A stretch of 64,000 nucleotides of DNA from Nonomuraea deserti (lineage in GTDB: Bacteria; Actinomycetota; Actinomycetes; Streptosporangiales; Streptosporangiaceae). A model generated the notes under the pieces. That model had not been told where the DNA came from and searched no databases. It was given only the letters and a program-made list of their open reading frames with translations. Location of the stretch: the NCBI RefSeq assembly GCF_004348685.1, contig NZ_SMKO01000007.1, forward strand, positions 1 to 64,000. The letters are read 5' to 3'. Position numbers and translations under genes: made by a program. This document shows, piece by piece, positions 34,254 to 42,638 of this stretch (position 1 is the stretch's first letter; each line of letters begins with the position of its first letter).

Positions 34254-34883
34254 TCAGCGGTGACGGGCGCCCCACGAGTGGCCGAGATGCGCCGCCACCG
34301 CCGCCCGCGCCGCGTCCTGCGGCCCCTCGGCGATCGCGTCGAGCAGCTCGCGGTGCTCGCGCACCAGCACCTCCCTGTCCTCGTAGACCTCGCGCAGCCG
34401 GACCAGCCCGAGCCTGGTCTCGGCGGCCAGGGCGCCGTAGAGGCGTTCGAGCCGAGGGCTCCCCACCGCCTCGATCAGCGCCTCGTGCAGCGCCATGTGC
34501 TCGGCCACGCTCTCCGACCACGGCGCCGTGGCCGGGAGTGCGGCCATCCGGTGCAGGGCCGCGTCGGCCTCCGGCACCCGCCGCCCGGCCACCGCCTGGG
34601 CCATCAGGTCCTCCAGCGGCCGCCGGACGTACATGAGATCGTCGAGATCGGAGAGCGTCACTTCCGGGACGTAGGCGCTGCGGTTGCGCTCGCGCCTGAG
34701 CAGGCCCTCGTGCACGAGCGTCGCCAGCGCCTCCCGCACGGTCGGCCTGGCCACGCCGTAGGAGGCGGCGATCTCCTGCTCGGGCAGCGGGGTGCCGGGC
34801 GCGATCTCGCCGGAGAGCACCCTGCTGCGCAGGGCGTCGGCGAGCGCGCCCACGGTGGAGACGGGTCTGAGCGGCAACGTCAC
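34254..34883 (-). CDS. GntR-family transcriptional regulator (FCD/FadR subfamily)
   Basis: 209 residues. Winged helix: LADALRSRVLSGEIAPGTPLPEQEIAASYGVARPTVREALATLVHEGLL. FCD effector domain with metal ligands in EHMALHEALIEA, EHRELLDAI and AAHLGHSWG. It starts inside the exporter stop (GTGA overlap), so it is co-expressed with the exporter and probably represses that operon through the palindrome at 35772-35788. The ligand, likely a small organic acid, is unknown. Confidence 0.88.
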   Translation of the reverse strand: MTLPLRPVSTVGALADALRSRVLSGEIAPGTPLPEQEIAASYGVARPTVREALATLVHEGLLRRERNRSAYVPEVTLSDLDDLMYVRRPLEDLMAQAVAGRRVPEADAALHRMAALPATAPWSESVAEHMALHEALIEAVGSPRLERLYGALAAETRLGLVRLREVYEDREVLVREHRELLDAIAEGPQDAARAAVAAHLGHSWGARHR

Positions 34884-35761
34884 GGCTGCGACTCTAACGC
34901 CCTTTCCCGCCTTCGTTCCGGTACGGCCACCGCGACGAGGCTCAGGGCCAGCAGGACGAGCCCGGCGACCGACACCGGGGCCAGCCGCTCACCCAGCACG
35001 ACCAGGCCGAGCAGCGCCGCGACGGCCGGCTCGGCCAGCGCCAGCGTGGCGGCCGTGGCCACGGGGGTGGTGCGCAGGCCCCGGCCGTACAGGAAGTAGG
35101 ACAGGGCGGTGGTGCCGAGCCCGAGGTAGAGCACGGCGGCCATCCCGCGCGGCTCCCCCAGCCAGGCGACCCCGTTCGCCGCCAGGAACGGCAGCATGAT
35201 CACCGCCGATCCGCCGAACATCACCCCCATCACGGCGTCCGGCCTGACCCCCCGGCCGATCTCGCGGGCCGCCATGACGGTGTAGAAGGCGTACAGCAGC
35301 CCGCCCAGCAGCGCGAACAGCACCCCCGACACCACCTCCCCACCCGCCTGCGCCCCGCCCCCGACGATCAGCGCGGCGCACCCGCAGATGGCCGCCGTGG
35401 TCGCCAGGGTCCACCGCCCGCTCGGCCTGCGGCCGTGCAGGAGCCAGGAGAGCAGCCCGGTGAAGACGGGCCCGCTGCCGATCGCGACCACCGTCCCGAT
35501 GGCCACACCGGTGCGGCCGACCGAGGCGAAGAAGCAGAGCTGGTAGGCGGCCGCCGCGGCGGCGGCCGGCAGGAGCCCTGGCCTGATCGCGCTCCTGAGG
35601 CCGGCTCCGGCGTAGAGGGCGAGCGCCGTGCCCCCGATGACGAGCCGCGCGGCGGCCAGCGCCACGGAGTCGGCGGAGACGAGCAGCCCGGCCGTGCCCG
35701 CGGTGCCCCAGAGCACGGAGGCGCCGACGACGGCGAGCGGTCCATTCCTCATGCCCGCCAT
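34880..35761 (-). CDS. EamA/DMT family transporter
   Basis: 293 residues with ten hydrophobic segments and two EamA repeats (VVGASVLWGTAGTAGLLVS and GVLFALLGGLLYAFYTVMAAREIGRG). Drug/metabolite exporters of this type move amino acids or small metabolites out of the cell. Two starts are possible, MAGMRN and MRN, nine bases apart. The regulator gene follows with a four-base overlap. Confidence 0.85.
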   Translation of the reverse strand: MAGMRNGPLAVVGASVLWGTAGTAGLLVSADSVALAAARLVIGGTALALYAGAGLRSAIRPGLLPAAAAAAAYQLCFFASVGRTGVAIGTVVAIGSGPVFTGLLSWLLHGRRPSGRWTLATTAAICGCAALIVGGGAQAGGEVVSGVLFALLGGLLYAFYTVMAAREIGRGVRPDAVMGVMFGGSAVIMLPFLAANGVAWLGEPRGMAAVLYLGLGTTALSYFLYGRGLRTTPVATAATLALAEPAVAALLGLVVLGERLAPVSVAGLVLLALSLVAVAVPERRRERALESQP

Positions 35762-35771
35762 TGTGCCTGAC

Positions 35772-35788
35772 TGTCTGACAATCAGACA
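35772..35788. promoter_or_regulatory. Operator-like palindrome for the GntR regulator
   Basis: Perfect 7-bp arms TGTCTGA and TCAGACA with CAA between. The left nine bases TGTCTGACA are also self-complementary around the central T and resemble the FadR-type TGGTCNGACCA. It lies 10 bases before the exporter start and covers the stop codon of the preceding gene. Confidence 0.6.
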
Positions 35789-36159
35789 ACTTCGTCGAGG
35801 AGCTGGTCGATCAGCCGTCCCGCCGGAGCCGCCACCTCCCCCGCATAGTCGTCGAGCACGGCGAGAGCGTCGGAGACGCCGGGCAGGCTCTTGCGCGGCA
35901 GGTCGAGCAGGGACTCACCCTCCGCCGTGATCGTGCCCGCCACGTGGAAGGCGCCGCCCGAGGCGGCGATGGACACCTCGAACCGCACCTCGCGGCCGTC
36001 GGGGAGAGTGAAGGTGGCGCCGGTCCTGGCGCCCGCGGGAGGGAAGAAGTAGGAGAAGCGCTCGCTCCTGACGAAGGGATGACGTAACTCCGCGAGGATC
36101 TCCGACGCCCGGTTCAGTGCCGCCAGCAGCCCGGCCGCCGCCAGACCGTCGCTGTCCAT
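35782..36159 (-). CDS. Hypothetical protein
   Basis: 125 residues, acidic, soluble. MDSDGLAAAGLLAALNRASEILAELRHPFVRSERFSYFFPP starts the protein; the middle (ATFTLPDGREVRFEVSIAASGGAFHVAGTI) is beta-strand-rich and the end is helical. I do not recognise a family. It lies just upstream of the exporter-regulator pair in the same direction, its stop inside the palindrome, so read-through transcription into that operon is likely. Confidence 0.6.
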   Translation of the reverse strand: MDSDGLAAAGLLAALNRASEILAELRHPFVRSERFSYFFPPAGARTGATFTLPDGREVRFEVSIAASGGAFHVAGTITAEGESLLDLPRKSLPGVSDALAVLDDYAGEVAAPAGRLIDQLLDEVV

Positions 36160-36417
36160 TTGCAAAGGGTAGATCAGCGCGCCGGTCGGTGGCCAGGCAC
36201 GCCCAGCCACCCTGCCACTGCGGCCGGCCAGACTCCATGCGGCCCGCCACCGGCCTCAACGGCGATCACCGGCTCAGCGAGCGAGGAGAAACGACATGAC
36301 GCTCGCACCGGCTCAGCGGTCCGTCGCGAGCCGCCTTTCTGGTGCCGTCGGTCAGCACGCCCGGCGTTGTCGGTCAGCACGCCCGGCGTTGTCGGTCAGC
36401 ACGCCCGACGTTGTCAG
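36160..36417. other. Intergenic region with 22-base repeats
   Basis: Upstream of the hypothetical gene and downstream of the SDR gene. It contains the 22-base tandem repeat listed separately and no supported gene; reading frames across it consist of repeat translation. Confidence 0.5.
36347..36412. repeat. Three tandem copies of a 22-base repeat
   Basis: Units at 36347-36368, 36369-36390 and 36391-36412; unit GTCGGTCAGCACGCCCGGCG plus TT. The third differs by one base (GACG for GGCG), and GTCAGTCA starts a truncated fourth that runs into the SDR stop. Unspaced direct repeats, so not a CRISPR array. Confidence 0.92.
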
Positions 36418-37239
36418 TCACGATAAGCCACCGTCGATGGCATGCGGGTCCCACGCGCCCGCACCGCCGGAGGCGCGAACGGTGCTCACCCAGGCGGCTC
36501 CCCCATCGACGGAGAGCACTTCGCCGTTGACATAGCCGGCGTCGTCACTGAGGAGGAACGCCACCACCGCTGCGACCTCCTCCGGCGTCCCTGTTCGCCG
36601 TTGCGGCACCGTGCTCCCGCGCCGGAGCATGTCGGCCTCGGCGGCGGGCGACGCGGCGGCCGGGCCTGTGGGCACCAGACCGGGAGCGACCGCGTTGACC
36701 CGCACCCCCTTCGGCCCGCCGTACACGGCCGCGCCTCGGACCACGCCGAGCACGCCATGTTTGGACGCCTGGTAGGGCAGCAGATCGTGGCTGGCGCGCA
36801 GCCCCGCGATCGACGAGGTGACCACGATGGCCCCGCCACCGCCCTGCCGTTCGTACTGGCGGAAGGCGGCGCGTACGCCGAGGAAAGGGCCGCGCAGGTT
36901 GACCGCGACGACGCGGTCGAACTCCTCGACGCCGACCTCGGTGAGCGGCACAAGGCTGCCGGCGATGCCGGCGTTGAGGTGATGCAGGTGCAACTGGCCG
37001 AATGCCTCGACGGCGGCGGCGACGTACCCCTCCACCTCGTCCTCCCGGGACACGTCGGCCGCCACAGCGAGCGCGGGTGCCGGCAGCTCCGCGGCGACCC
37101 GTTTCGCTCCCTCGCCGTCGACGTCCACGACGACCACGTTCGCTCCTTCGGCGGACAGCCGCCGCGCGCTTGCCGCGCCGATCCCGCTCGCCGCCCCGGT
37201 GACCACCGCCACCTTGCCTGTCAGCGATCCGCTCGGCAT
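36418..37239 (-). CDS. SDR family NAD(P)-dependent oxidoreductase
   Basis: 273 residues, classical SDR. TGAASGIGAASARRL cofactor motif, VVVDVDGEGAK (Asp suggests NAD preference), LNAGIAGS, catalytic Ser in VVTSSIAG and YQASKHG, and the end VNGEVLSVDGGAAW. GAAGGAG precedes the ATG. It is the last gene of a five-gene operon with transporter and lyase, so it probably oxidises the imported substrate or an intermediate. Confidence 0.88.
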   Translation of the reverse strand: MPSGSLTGKVAVVTGAASGIGAASARRLSAEGANVVVVDVDGEGAKRVAAELPAPALAVAADVSREDEVEGYVAAAVEAFGQLHLHHLNAGIAGSLVPLTEVGVEEFDRVVAVNLRGPFLGVRAAFRQYERQGGGGAIVVTSSIAGLRASHDLLPYQASKHGVLGVVRGAAVYGGPKGVRVNAVAPGLVPTGPAAASPAAEADMLRRGSTVPQRRTGTPEEVAAVVAFLLSDDAGYVNGEVLSVDGGAAWVSTVRASGGAGAWDPHAIDGGLS

Positions 37240-37302
37240 CCGGTCTCCTTCGTGTCACGGCTCGACGGTAGTAAGGGTCGATGATGGCGCCGAGGCTGGC
37301 CA

Positions 37303-38628
37303 TCACCGGGCATCGAGCACCGCCTCACGCCCCGAGGCCGCTTCGGCACGCCGTATACGCCGGTCGAGCATCAGGGCGAGCGCGGACGAAGTCAGGATGC
37401 CGGCTCCCAGCACCAGCACGGCGAGCGTGAAGTCGCCGGTCGCCTCGCGGATGATGCCCGTGATCTGAGGGCCGATGTAGCCGCCGATGTTTCCGAGACC
37501 GTTGATGGTGGCCAGGCCGGCGGCGAGAGCCGAGCCCGCCAGGAAGGTGGAGGGGATGGACAACTGGATCGGGATGCAGCAGTAGAGCCCGACGCCGGCC
37601 ACGCAGAATCCGGCGATGGCGAGCACCGGCTGCTCGATGAGCAGGCCGGCGGCCAGAAACCCGACGCTGGCCGTGGCCGCGGCTGCCGCGAAGTGCCGGA
37701 TCCGCTCCTGCGTGCGGTCGGAATGCCGGGACCACCACACCATCGGGACGACGGCGAGGACCGGCGGCAGGGCCGCCACCCAGCCGATGGCGTTGGTGTC
37801 CAGCCCGAACTGGCGCAGGATTTGCGGGATGAAGAACTGGTATCCGAACAGGCTGAACGCGAACAGGATGTAAATGACGACCAGCACCGCGACGCGGGGG
37901 TTGAGCACGCCGCGCCTGAACGGGTGTGCTGCGTGCCCGCCGAGACCCTCGCTCTCCTTGGCCAGCTCCGCGGTGAGCCAGGCCTTATCGTCTGGGTCCA
38001 GGAAGGTCGCGTCCGCGGGCCGGTTGCGGATCACCAGGTAGAACACGAAGCCGAGGATCACGGGCGGCAAGCCTGTGACGAGGAACATCCACCGCCAGCC
38101 GGGCAAGCCGAGCAGGCCTTCCATGCCGGTCATGATGTGCGCGGAGATCGGCGTCCCGAACCCGGACAGCGGGACCGCGACCACCATCAGCGAGATGGCC
38201 GCCGCGCGCTGGGCCGGCGGGAACCAGCACGCGACGAAGAACAACATGGCCGGGGAGAAGCCGGCCTCGGCGATGCCGAGCAGCAGGCGCAGCAGCATGA
38301 GACTGATTTCGCTCTGGGCGGCCGCGGTCGCCATCGTCACCAGGCCCCAACTGATGATGATGCGGGAGACCCACACCCGCACCCCGACCCGGGAGACGAT
38401 GTAGTTGCTCGGGATCTCGAAGAGGGAGTAGGTCCAGAAGAAGATACCGGCGACGAGCCCGTAGACGGCGGGAGTGATGCCGAGTTCCTCGTTCATCGTC
38501 AGCGCGGCGACCGAGACGTTGAGCCGGTCGAGGTAGAGGGCGAAGTAGCAGATTCCCAGCAGTGGCAGGAAACGCCACATGACCTTGCGTATCGTCCTGG
38601 TCCGGATGTCCATCGGGGGCGTTGTCAT
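37303..38628 (-). CDS. MFS transporter, anion:cation symporter (ACS) type
   Basis: 441 residues, twelve transmembrane segments. FLPLLGICYFALYLDRLNVSVAALTMNEELGI and GIFFWTYSLFEIPSNYIVSRVG are typical of the ACS family that imports sugar acids and other organic anions (galactonate, phthalate, tartrate types). It should bring in the substrate of the surrounding catabolic operon. Confidence 0.88.
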   Translation of the reverse strand: MTTPPMDIRTRTIRKVMWRFLPLLGICYFALYLDRLNVSVAALTMNEELGITPAVYGLVAGIFFWTYSLFEIPSNYIVSRVGVRVWVSRIIISWGLVTMATAAAQSEISLMLLRLLLGIAEAGFSPAMLFFVACWFPPAQRAAAISLMVVAVPLSGFGTPISAHIMTGMEGLLGLPGWRWMFLVTGLPPVILGFVFYLVIRNRPADATFLDPDDKAWLTAELAKESEGLGGHAAHPFRRGVLNPRVAVLVVIYILFAFSLFGYQFFIPQILRQFGLDTNAIGWVAALPPVLAVVPMVWWSRHSDRTQERIRHFAAAAATASVGFLAAGLLIEQPVLAIAGFCVAGVGLYCCIPIQLSIPSTFLAGSALAAGLATINGLGNIGGYIGPQITGIIREATGDFTLAVLVLGAGILTSSALALMLDRRIRRAEAASGREAVLDAR

Positions 38629-38691
38629 TGAGGTCGACCTTTCTGCGCGGCCAGCGAGTGTCCCCGCCGCCCGCTGACGTCCTGCCGGACG

Positions 38692-39411
38692 TCAGCGCTG
38701 ATTCAGAAGCCGTCTGAGATGGTCTGTAGACGGCGGTACGGAGATCGCCGTCACGAGTACGGCGGCAACTCCCCCCGGTAGTCGATCGGCCGGCGGCAGC
38801 TCGCGGCCGAGCCTGGAATGCACGGCCAGCGCCCCCCGGGCGGCGGCGGCCAGCTCGGTGACGGTGCCGAGCAACCGGTCGGCGGACCCTGCTCGAAGGA
38901 CGGAGTTCAGCAGGGGCATGGTGAGCTCGGCGCCGGCCTCCTGATAGCGGCCGAGCCGATCCGCGGTGTCGGCGCGGTCGTGTGCCAGCCCGTCGGCCCT
39001 GGCCACGAACAGCAGCTCGAAGCGGCTGCGGGTCTCGCCGATCAGATTCGCGAAGGCCGTAGCGGGCAGCAGGGTCCCATCGGGCCGCGAGTCGCCGATC
39101 ACCACCGCACCGGCGCCGGCAGCCGACAACTCGGCACACAGCTCGATCGGATCGCCGAAGCCGTCCTCGCCGTCCACGATCACGGGGATGGGTGAACTCC
39201 GGCAGATCTGGCGTACGTAGGACACGTAGGTGTCCACGCCCCAGCGCGGGATCATCGGCTGGTCGAACAGCGCGCGGCCGACCGCGCCACCGGAGATGAA
39301 GACCGCCCGAGCACCGGCGGAGGAGGCCATCCTGGCGCTCAGCGGGTCGTGACAGCCAGGTACGAGAAGTGGGCGATCGCGCAGCGCGGCACGAAGCCTG
39401 GACGGTGACAT
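38692..39411 (-). CDS. Isocitrate lyase/PEP mutase superfamily protein with altered metal motif
   Basis: 239 residues. The ATG is set by AAGGAG five bases upstream. LLVPGCHDPLSARMASSAGARAVFISGGAVG is the family barrel start, and IPVIVDGEDGFGDP takes the place of the usual D-A-D-T-G-Y-G, so the D-x-D magnesium pair becomes D-x-E. GDSRPDG and VARADGLAHD follow where IEDQ and IARTDA are usual. The family cleaves or rearranges C-C and C-P bonds of small acids. The substrate cannot be named. Confidence 0.75.
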   Translation of the reverse strand: MSPSRLRAALRDRPLLVPGCHDPLSARMASSAGARAVFISGGAVGRALFDQPMIPRWGVDTYVSYVRQICRSSPIPVIVDGEDGFGDPIELCAELSAAGAGAVVIGDSRPDGTLLPATAFANLIGETRSRFELLFVARADGLAHDRADTADRLGRYQEAGAELTMPLLNSVLRAGSADRLLGTVTELAAAARGALAVHSRLGRELPPADRLPGGVAAVLVTAISVPPSTDHLRRLLNQR

Positions 39412-39462
39412 GCATGCTCCTTCAGCCACACGCACGGTCGTGGTGTGGGATGCACCGGGCGG

Positions 39463-39822
39463 TCAGCTGGACCGGTAGGCCGCGTAGCGCCGCCACGCGT
39501 CAGAGATCGCCTGCTTGAGCGAGCCGGCCGCGTTGCTGAGGAAGTGCGCGTCGATCTCGGCCAAGACGGGACCGATGTCGTCGGCGAAGTTCACTCCCAC
39601 CAGGAGTTCGGACACCCAGTCGCGGACCATGCCGGCGATGGCGGTCGAGTCGACCTCGATGATCACGCCGGTCCCGCGGTCGATGCGCAGGCTGACCGTC
39701 AGGAACTCGCTGGCACCGTGAACCGCGGAGGTCCGTGGCACCCTGGCGTATCCCACCACGATCAGGCTTGTCCGCGCACCCATAGCGGCAGTGTGCCACC
39801 GCTCGGCTAGCGAGGCCGTCAT
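39463..39822 (-). CDS. DUF3870 domain protein
   Basis: 119 residues. LIVVGYARVPRTSAVHGASEFLTVSLRIDRGTGVIIEVDSTA then RDWVSELLVGVN is the DUF3870 pattern. The ATG overlaps the stop of the cupin gene (ATGA); an internal start at MGARTSL is possible. The family occurs beside catabolic lyases and transporters but has no assigned function that I know of. Confidence 0.72.
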   Translation of the reverse strand: MTASLAERWHTAAMGARTSLIVVGYARVPRTSAVHGASEFLTVSLRIDRGTGVIIEVDSTAIAGMVRDWVSELLVGVNFADDIGPVLAEIDAHFLSNAAGSLKQAISDAWRRYAAYRSS

Positions 39823-40283
39823 GGGGCCCGCTCCGTCAGCTTCTCGATCTCGGCGGCGTCGAAGTCGACGAATGTGGTGGTCGGCTCGGCCACGGGCCTG
39901 GACGTCTCGCCGTCGTCGAACAGGCCGACCGCATGCGCGGCGAGCGTCGAGTCGCCCTGGAGCCCGGGGGCGTGGACCTCCACCATCGTGCAGGGCTGCT
40001 CGAACTTGTTCCAGGCCCAGTGCACCGCGCCCGCCGGGATCCGCAAGAAGTCACCCGCTTCAAGCTGGAACGCCCGGTTCTCGACGAATATCCAGACCTG
40101 CCCGGCCTGCAGCCAGTTCAGCTGCTCGCAGTCGTGGGTGTGCGGCTTGGAATGGTAGCCGGGCGGGCGCGTCGCGATCATCAACGACGCCGCGTTGCCG
40201 TACACCGCTTTGGTGACGAACGACGTGGTGCCCATGTCGGCGAGCTGCTCTCGCACCTCGGCACCGGAAGCATGAAGGGACAT
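39819..40283 (-). CDS. Cupin domain protein
   Basis: 154 residues. A single cupin barrel: YHSKPHTHDCEQLNWLQAGQVWIFVENRAFQLEAGDFLRIPAGAVHWAWN, with metal-binding His-x-His, Glu and the second-motif His present. GAGGGAG precedes the ATG. It could be an enzyme such as an isomerase, or a ligand-binding protein; it heads the catabolic operon. Confidence 0.8.
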   Translation of the reverse strand: MSLHASGAEVREQLADMGTTSFVTKAVYGNAASLMIATRPPGYHSKPHTHDCEQLNWLQAGQVWIFVENRAFQLEAGDFLRIPAGAVHWAWNKFEQPCTMVEVHAPGLQGDSTLAAHAVGLFDDGETSRPVAEPTTTFVDFDAAEIEKLTERAP

Positions 40284-40438
40284 GACCACTCCCTCGGCGC
40301 GCCGGGGACCGGCGGCGACGAACGGCGGCGCGTGGGCGACGCCTACCAAGGGAGAGGGCCCGACTCTGATGCGGGTGGCTCGAGCATCCTGCTCGGCAGG
40401 CCACATCGTCGAAATCCGCTGTTGGTACGTGTGAGGCT

Positions 40439-40450
40439 AAACGAACGTTT
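40439..40450. promoter_or_regulatory. Short palindrome upstream of the cupin operon
   Basis: AAACG and CGTTT separated by AA, in the region between the cupin start and the acetyltransferase gene. Could be an operator for the catabolic operon; no regulator gene is adjacent. Confidence 0.3.
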
Positions 40451-40521
40451 GACCAGTCGCAAGACCTTGTTTCGGCCCGTGGCCACCCACGCCGGATTCG
40501 AGCGCACGATCGTGTCGAAGC

Positions 40522-41016
40522 TCAGCGGTCGGTGGCGAGCCGGGCGTGGCGCTCGACGTCGTAGCGCACGCCGTCGTAGCAGAGCTTGCCCCGCTCGATC
40601 CCCTCGGGGCGGAAGCCCGCCTTGGTGGCGACCCGGCACGACGCCGGATTGTCCGTGCGGTGCCCCAGCTCCAGCCGGTGGAGGCCACGCTCGCCGAACG
40701 CCCACCGGGCCAGCTCGTCGGTGGCCGCCGCCGCGATGCCCCGCCGTCTGTACGCCGGCACGACCCAGTAGGACACCCATCCGTTGTCGTGGGCGTCGAT
40801 CCCGGCGACCGCGACGTTGCCCACGACCTGCTCGCCGACCGTCACGGCGAAGGCATGACCAGCCCCCGGCCAGGCGGCGATCCAGCCCATGGCGTCCTGG
40901 AGGGTGACGACGGGCCACGGCGCCTGGTGCCGCAGATCGGGAGACTGGAAGGCGCGCAGCACGGCCGGGGCGTCGTCGTCGCGCCACTCCCGCAGCCGCA
41001 TGTTCACACGGGTCAC
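40522..41016 (-). CDS. GNAT family N-acetyltransferase
   Basis: 164 residues. MRLREWRDDDAPAVLRAFQSPD and YWVVPAYRRRGIAAAATDELARWAF (acetyl-CoA binding R/Q-x-x-G-x-G/A) then LHRLELGHRTDNPASCRVATKAGF identify a RimJ/RimL-type acetyltransferase. The target is unknown. GTG at 41016, GTG at 41007 and ATG at 41001 are all possible starts; no strong ribosome site decides. Confidence 0.82.
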   Translation of the reverse strand: MTRVNMRLREWRDDDAPAVLRAFQSPDLRHQAPWPVVTLQDAMGWIAAWPGAGHAFAVTVGEQVVGNVAVAGIDAHDNGWVSYWVVPAYRRRGIAAAATDELARWAFGERGLHRLELGHRTDNPASCRVATKAGFRPEGIERGKLCYDGVRYDVERHARLATDR

Positions 41017-41027
41017 GCTGCCCGAGA

Positions 41028-41399
41028 TTACCCAGGCTGCACCTGTTGCCCGATCTGGTGGGTGGCTTCGAAATCGGCCACCAGCTGCTTCGGCGCGGTC
41101 AGGCACCAGGCCTCGGCCACCAGCTCGAACAGCTCGTCGGAGTCGATCCTGTCGAGGTGGACCACCACCCAGCCGAACCGCCCGGCCGTGAACTGCACCT
41201 CGAACACCTCGGGCCGCTCGGCCACGAGGGCGATCTGCTCCTCGATCGTGGCCTTGAGCCCGACGGTCTCGGTCGCCTCCCACAGGTAGCCGAAGCCCTT
41301 GTCACGCACCTTGAGCCCGATCCACTCGCCGCCATGGCTCATCCGGACCTCGGGCAGCTCGTTCAGCAACTCGAGGAACTCGTCGACGCTCACACCCAT
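41028..41399 (-). CDS. MmcQ/YjbR family protein
   Basis: 123 residues. MGVSVDEFLELLNELPEVRMSHGGEWIGLKVRDKGFGYLW and KQLVADF are typical of the small MmcQ/YjbR fold, described as DNA-binding-like with no firm function. It sits 11 bases upstream of the acetyltransferase in the same direction, likely one transcript. Confidence 0.78.
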   Translation of the reverse strand: MGVSVDEFLELLNELPEVRMSHGGEWIGLKVRDKGFGYLWEATETVGLKATIEEQIALVAERPEVFEVQFTAGRFGWVVVHLDRIDSDELFELVAEAWCLTAPKQLVADFEATHQIGQQVQPG

Positions 41400-41477
41400 G
41401 CGGCCTGTGTACCAGACGCGGCCGACACTTCCCGGGGCCCCGGTGGACGCACCCTGCCGGCCGCCTCCCCGGAACGA

Positions 41478-41897
41478 TCAATCGTAATAGCGGACTTCCA
41501 GCACGTTGCCATCGGGGTCAGGAAAGTAAATCGCCTCGGGAGCGATGCCCCGGGCCCCGAAGGTGTTGGTCGCGGTGCCGGAGATCTCCACTCCGTGCTG
41601 TTTCAACCGGACCTGGAGGGCGTCGAAATCCTCGCGGCCCACCGACAGGCAGAAATGATTGATCGGGTGGCCGGCGCTGCCCTTCACGCCGGTGTGCTCG
41701 TCCACCCCTTTTAAGGCGTCGTACGCGATGAGATCGAGGATCGTCTCAGCCGAGATCCGCACGCTGGGAAAGGCCGCCTTTCCATCGCGAAACTCCTCCG
41801 TCCGCACCCCGGGCAGCCCGAGCACCTGCTCGTAGAAATGCAGGGACCTGCGCTGGTCGGCAACCCAGCAGACGAGATGGTCAAGGCGCACATCCAT
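41478..41897 (-). CDS. VOC family protein (glyoxalase/dioxygenase fold)
   Basis: 139 residues; AGGAGG five bases before the ATG. MDVRLDHLVCWVADQRRSLHFYEQVLGL is the first beta-alpha-beta-beta-beta module with a metal His, INHFCLSVGREDFDAL the second His and PDGNVLEVRYYD the terminal Glu. Metal-binding residues are intact, so an enzymatic rather than purely binding role is likely. Confidence 0.85.
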   Translation of the reverse strand: MDVRLDHLVCWVADQRRSLHFYEQVLGLPGVRTEEFRDGKAAFPSVRISAETILDLIAYDALKGVDEHTGVKGSAGHPINHFCLSVGREDFDALQVRLKQHGVEISGTATNTFGARGIAPEAIYFPDPDGNVLEVRYYD

Positions 41898-42120
41898 GAA
41901 AACCTCCTGCTCCAATATCTGCCGCCCGCCGCTCCTTGTCCACCTGCAGAACCACCGGCCCACGAATTTCCGCCTCTGCGAAACACGTGGTTAACGTCAA
42001 GTTAGCGGTGATGACCTGCGGGTTGAGCCGGCCGCGACATTCCCGCCCACAATGGGGGTGTGATGGAGATCATCGCCACCGGGACCGATAATAGTCGCAG
42101 GCTTTCGGATTCATCACGGA

Positions 42121-42588
42121 TCATTCACGGGTGCGGAGGGCCTGGACGGCGGCGGTGATCTCCTTCCCCTGGTAGGCGCCGGTGGGCATGGTGGCGCCGT
42201 GGGCGTGGCGGACGACGCCCTGGGCGTCAATGAGGATGCTGCCCGACTGCTGCAGCGAGCCGAAAACCCTCCTGCTCAGGCCCATCACCTGGTGCGGGGA
42301 GGCGTGGCGGCCGACGAGGACGGGGAACGGCACCCGGCGCCTGGCCTTCCACGCGGCCGCCGCCCGGCGGTCCTCGGGAACCGCGACCAGCACCTGGACG
42401 TCGCCGGCCGCGAACTCGTCACGGCGCCGGACGAGGTCCTGGACGTGCCTGTTGCAGACCGGGCACGACGTCGCCCGCATGAAATAGATCAGCACGGCAC
42501 GATGGCCTCGGTGGTCGGACAGGCGGACGGTCCTGCCGTCGGTGTGTTCCAGCACTACGTCGGGCGCGGGCGATCCGGTTTCCAGCAT
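42121..42588 (-). CDS. Peroxiredoxin (AhpC/TSA, thioredoxin fold)
   Basis: 155 residues. GSPAPDVVLEHTDGRTVRLSDHRG and LIYFMRATSCPVCNRHV carry a CxxC in place of the usual single peroxidatic Cys, followed by VPFPVLVGRHASPHQVMGL. It probably reduces peroxides or disulfides with thioredoxin-like partners. It lies 50 bases downstream of the sigma factor gene and may be a target or co-transcribed. Confidence 0.75.
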   Translation of the reverse strand: MLETGSPAPDVVLEHTDGRTVRLSDHRGHRAVLIYFMRATSCPVCNRHVQDLVRRRDEFAAGDVQVLVAVPEDRRAAAAWKARRRVPFPVLVGRHASPHQVMGLSRRVFGSLQQSGSILIDAQGVVRHAHGATMPTGAYQGKEITAAVQALRTRE

Positions 42589-42638
42589 GGCGGAACTCTC
42601 CTTCGTACTCGGGGCTGCGGAAATACGGTGTGCTCAGG

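Noticed and set aside
36347-36419. CRISPR array
   Set aside because: The 22-base units are contiguous with no unique spacers and there are no cas genes.
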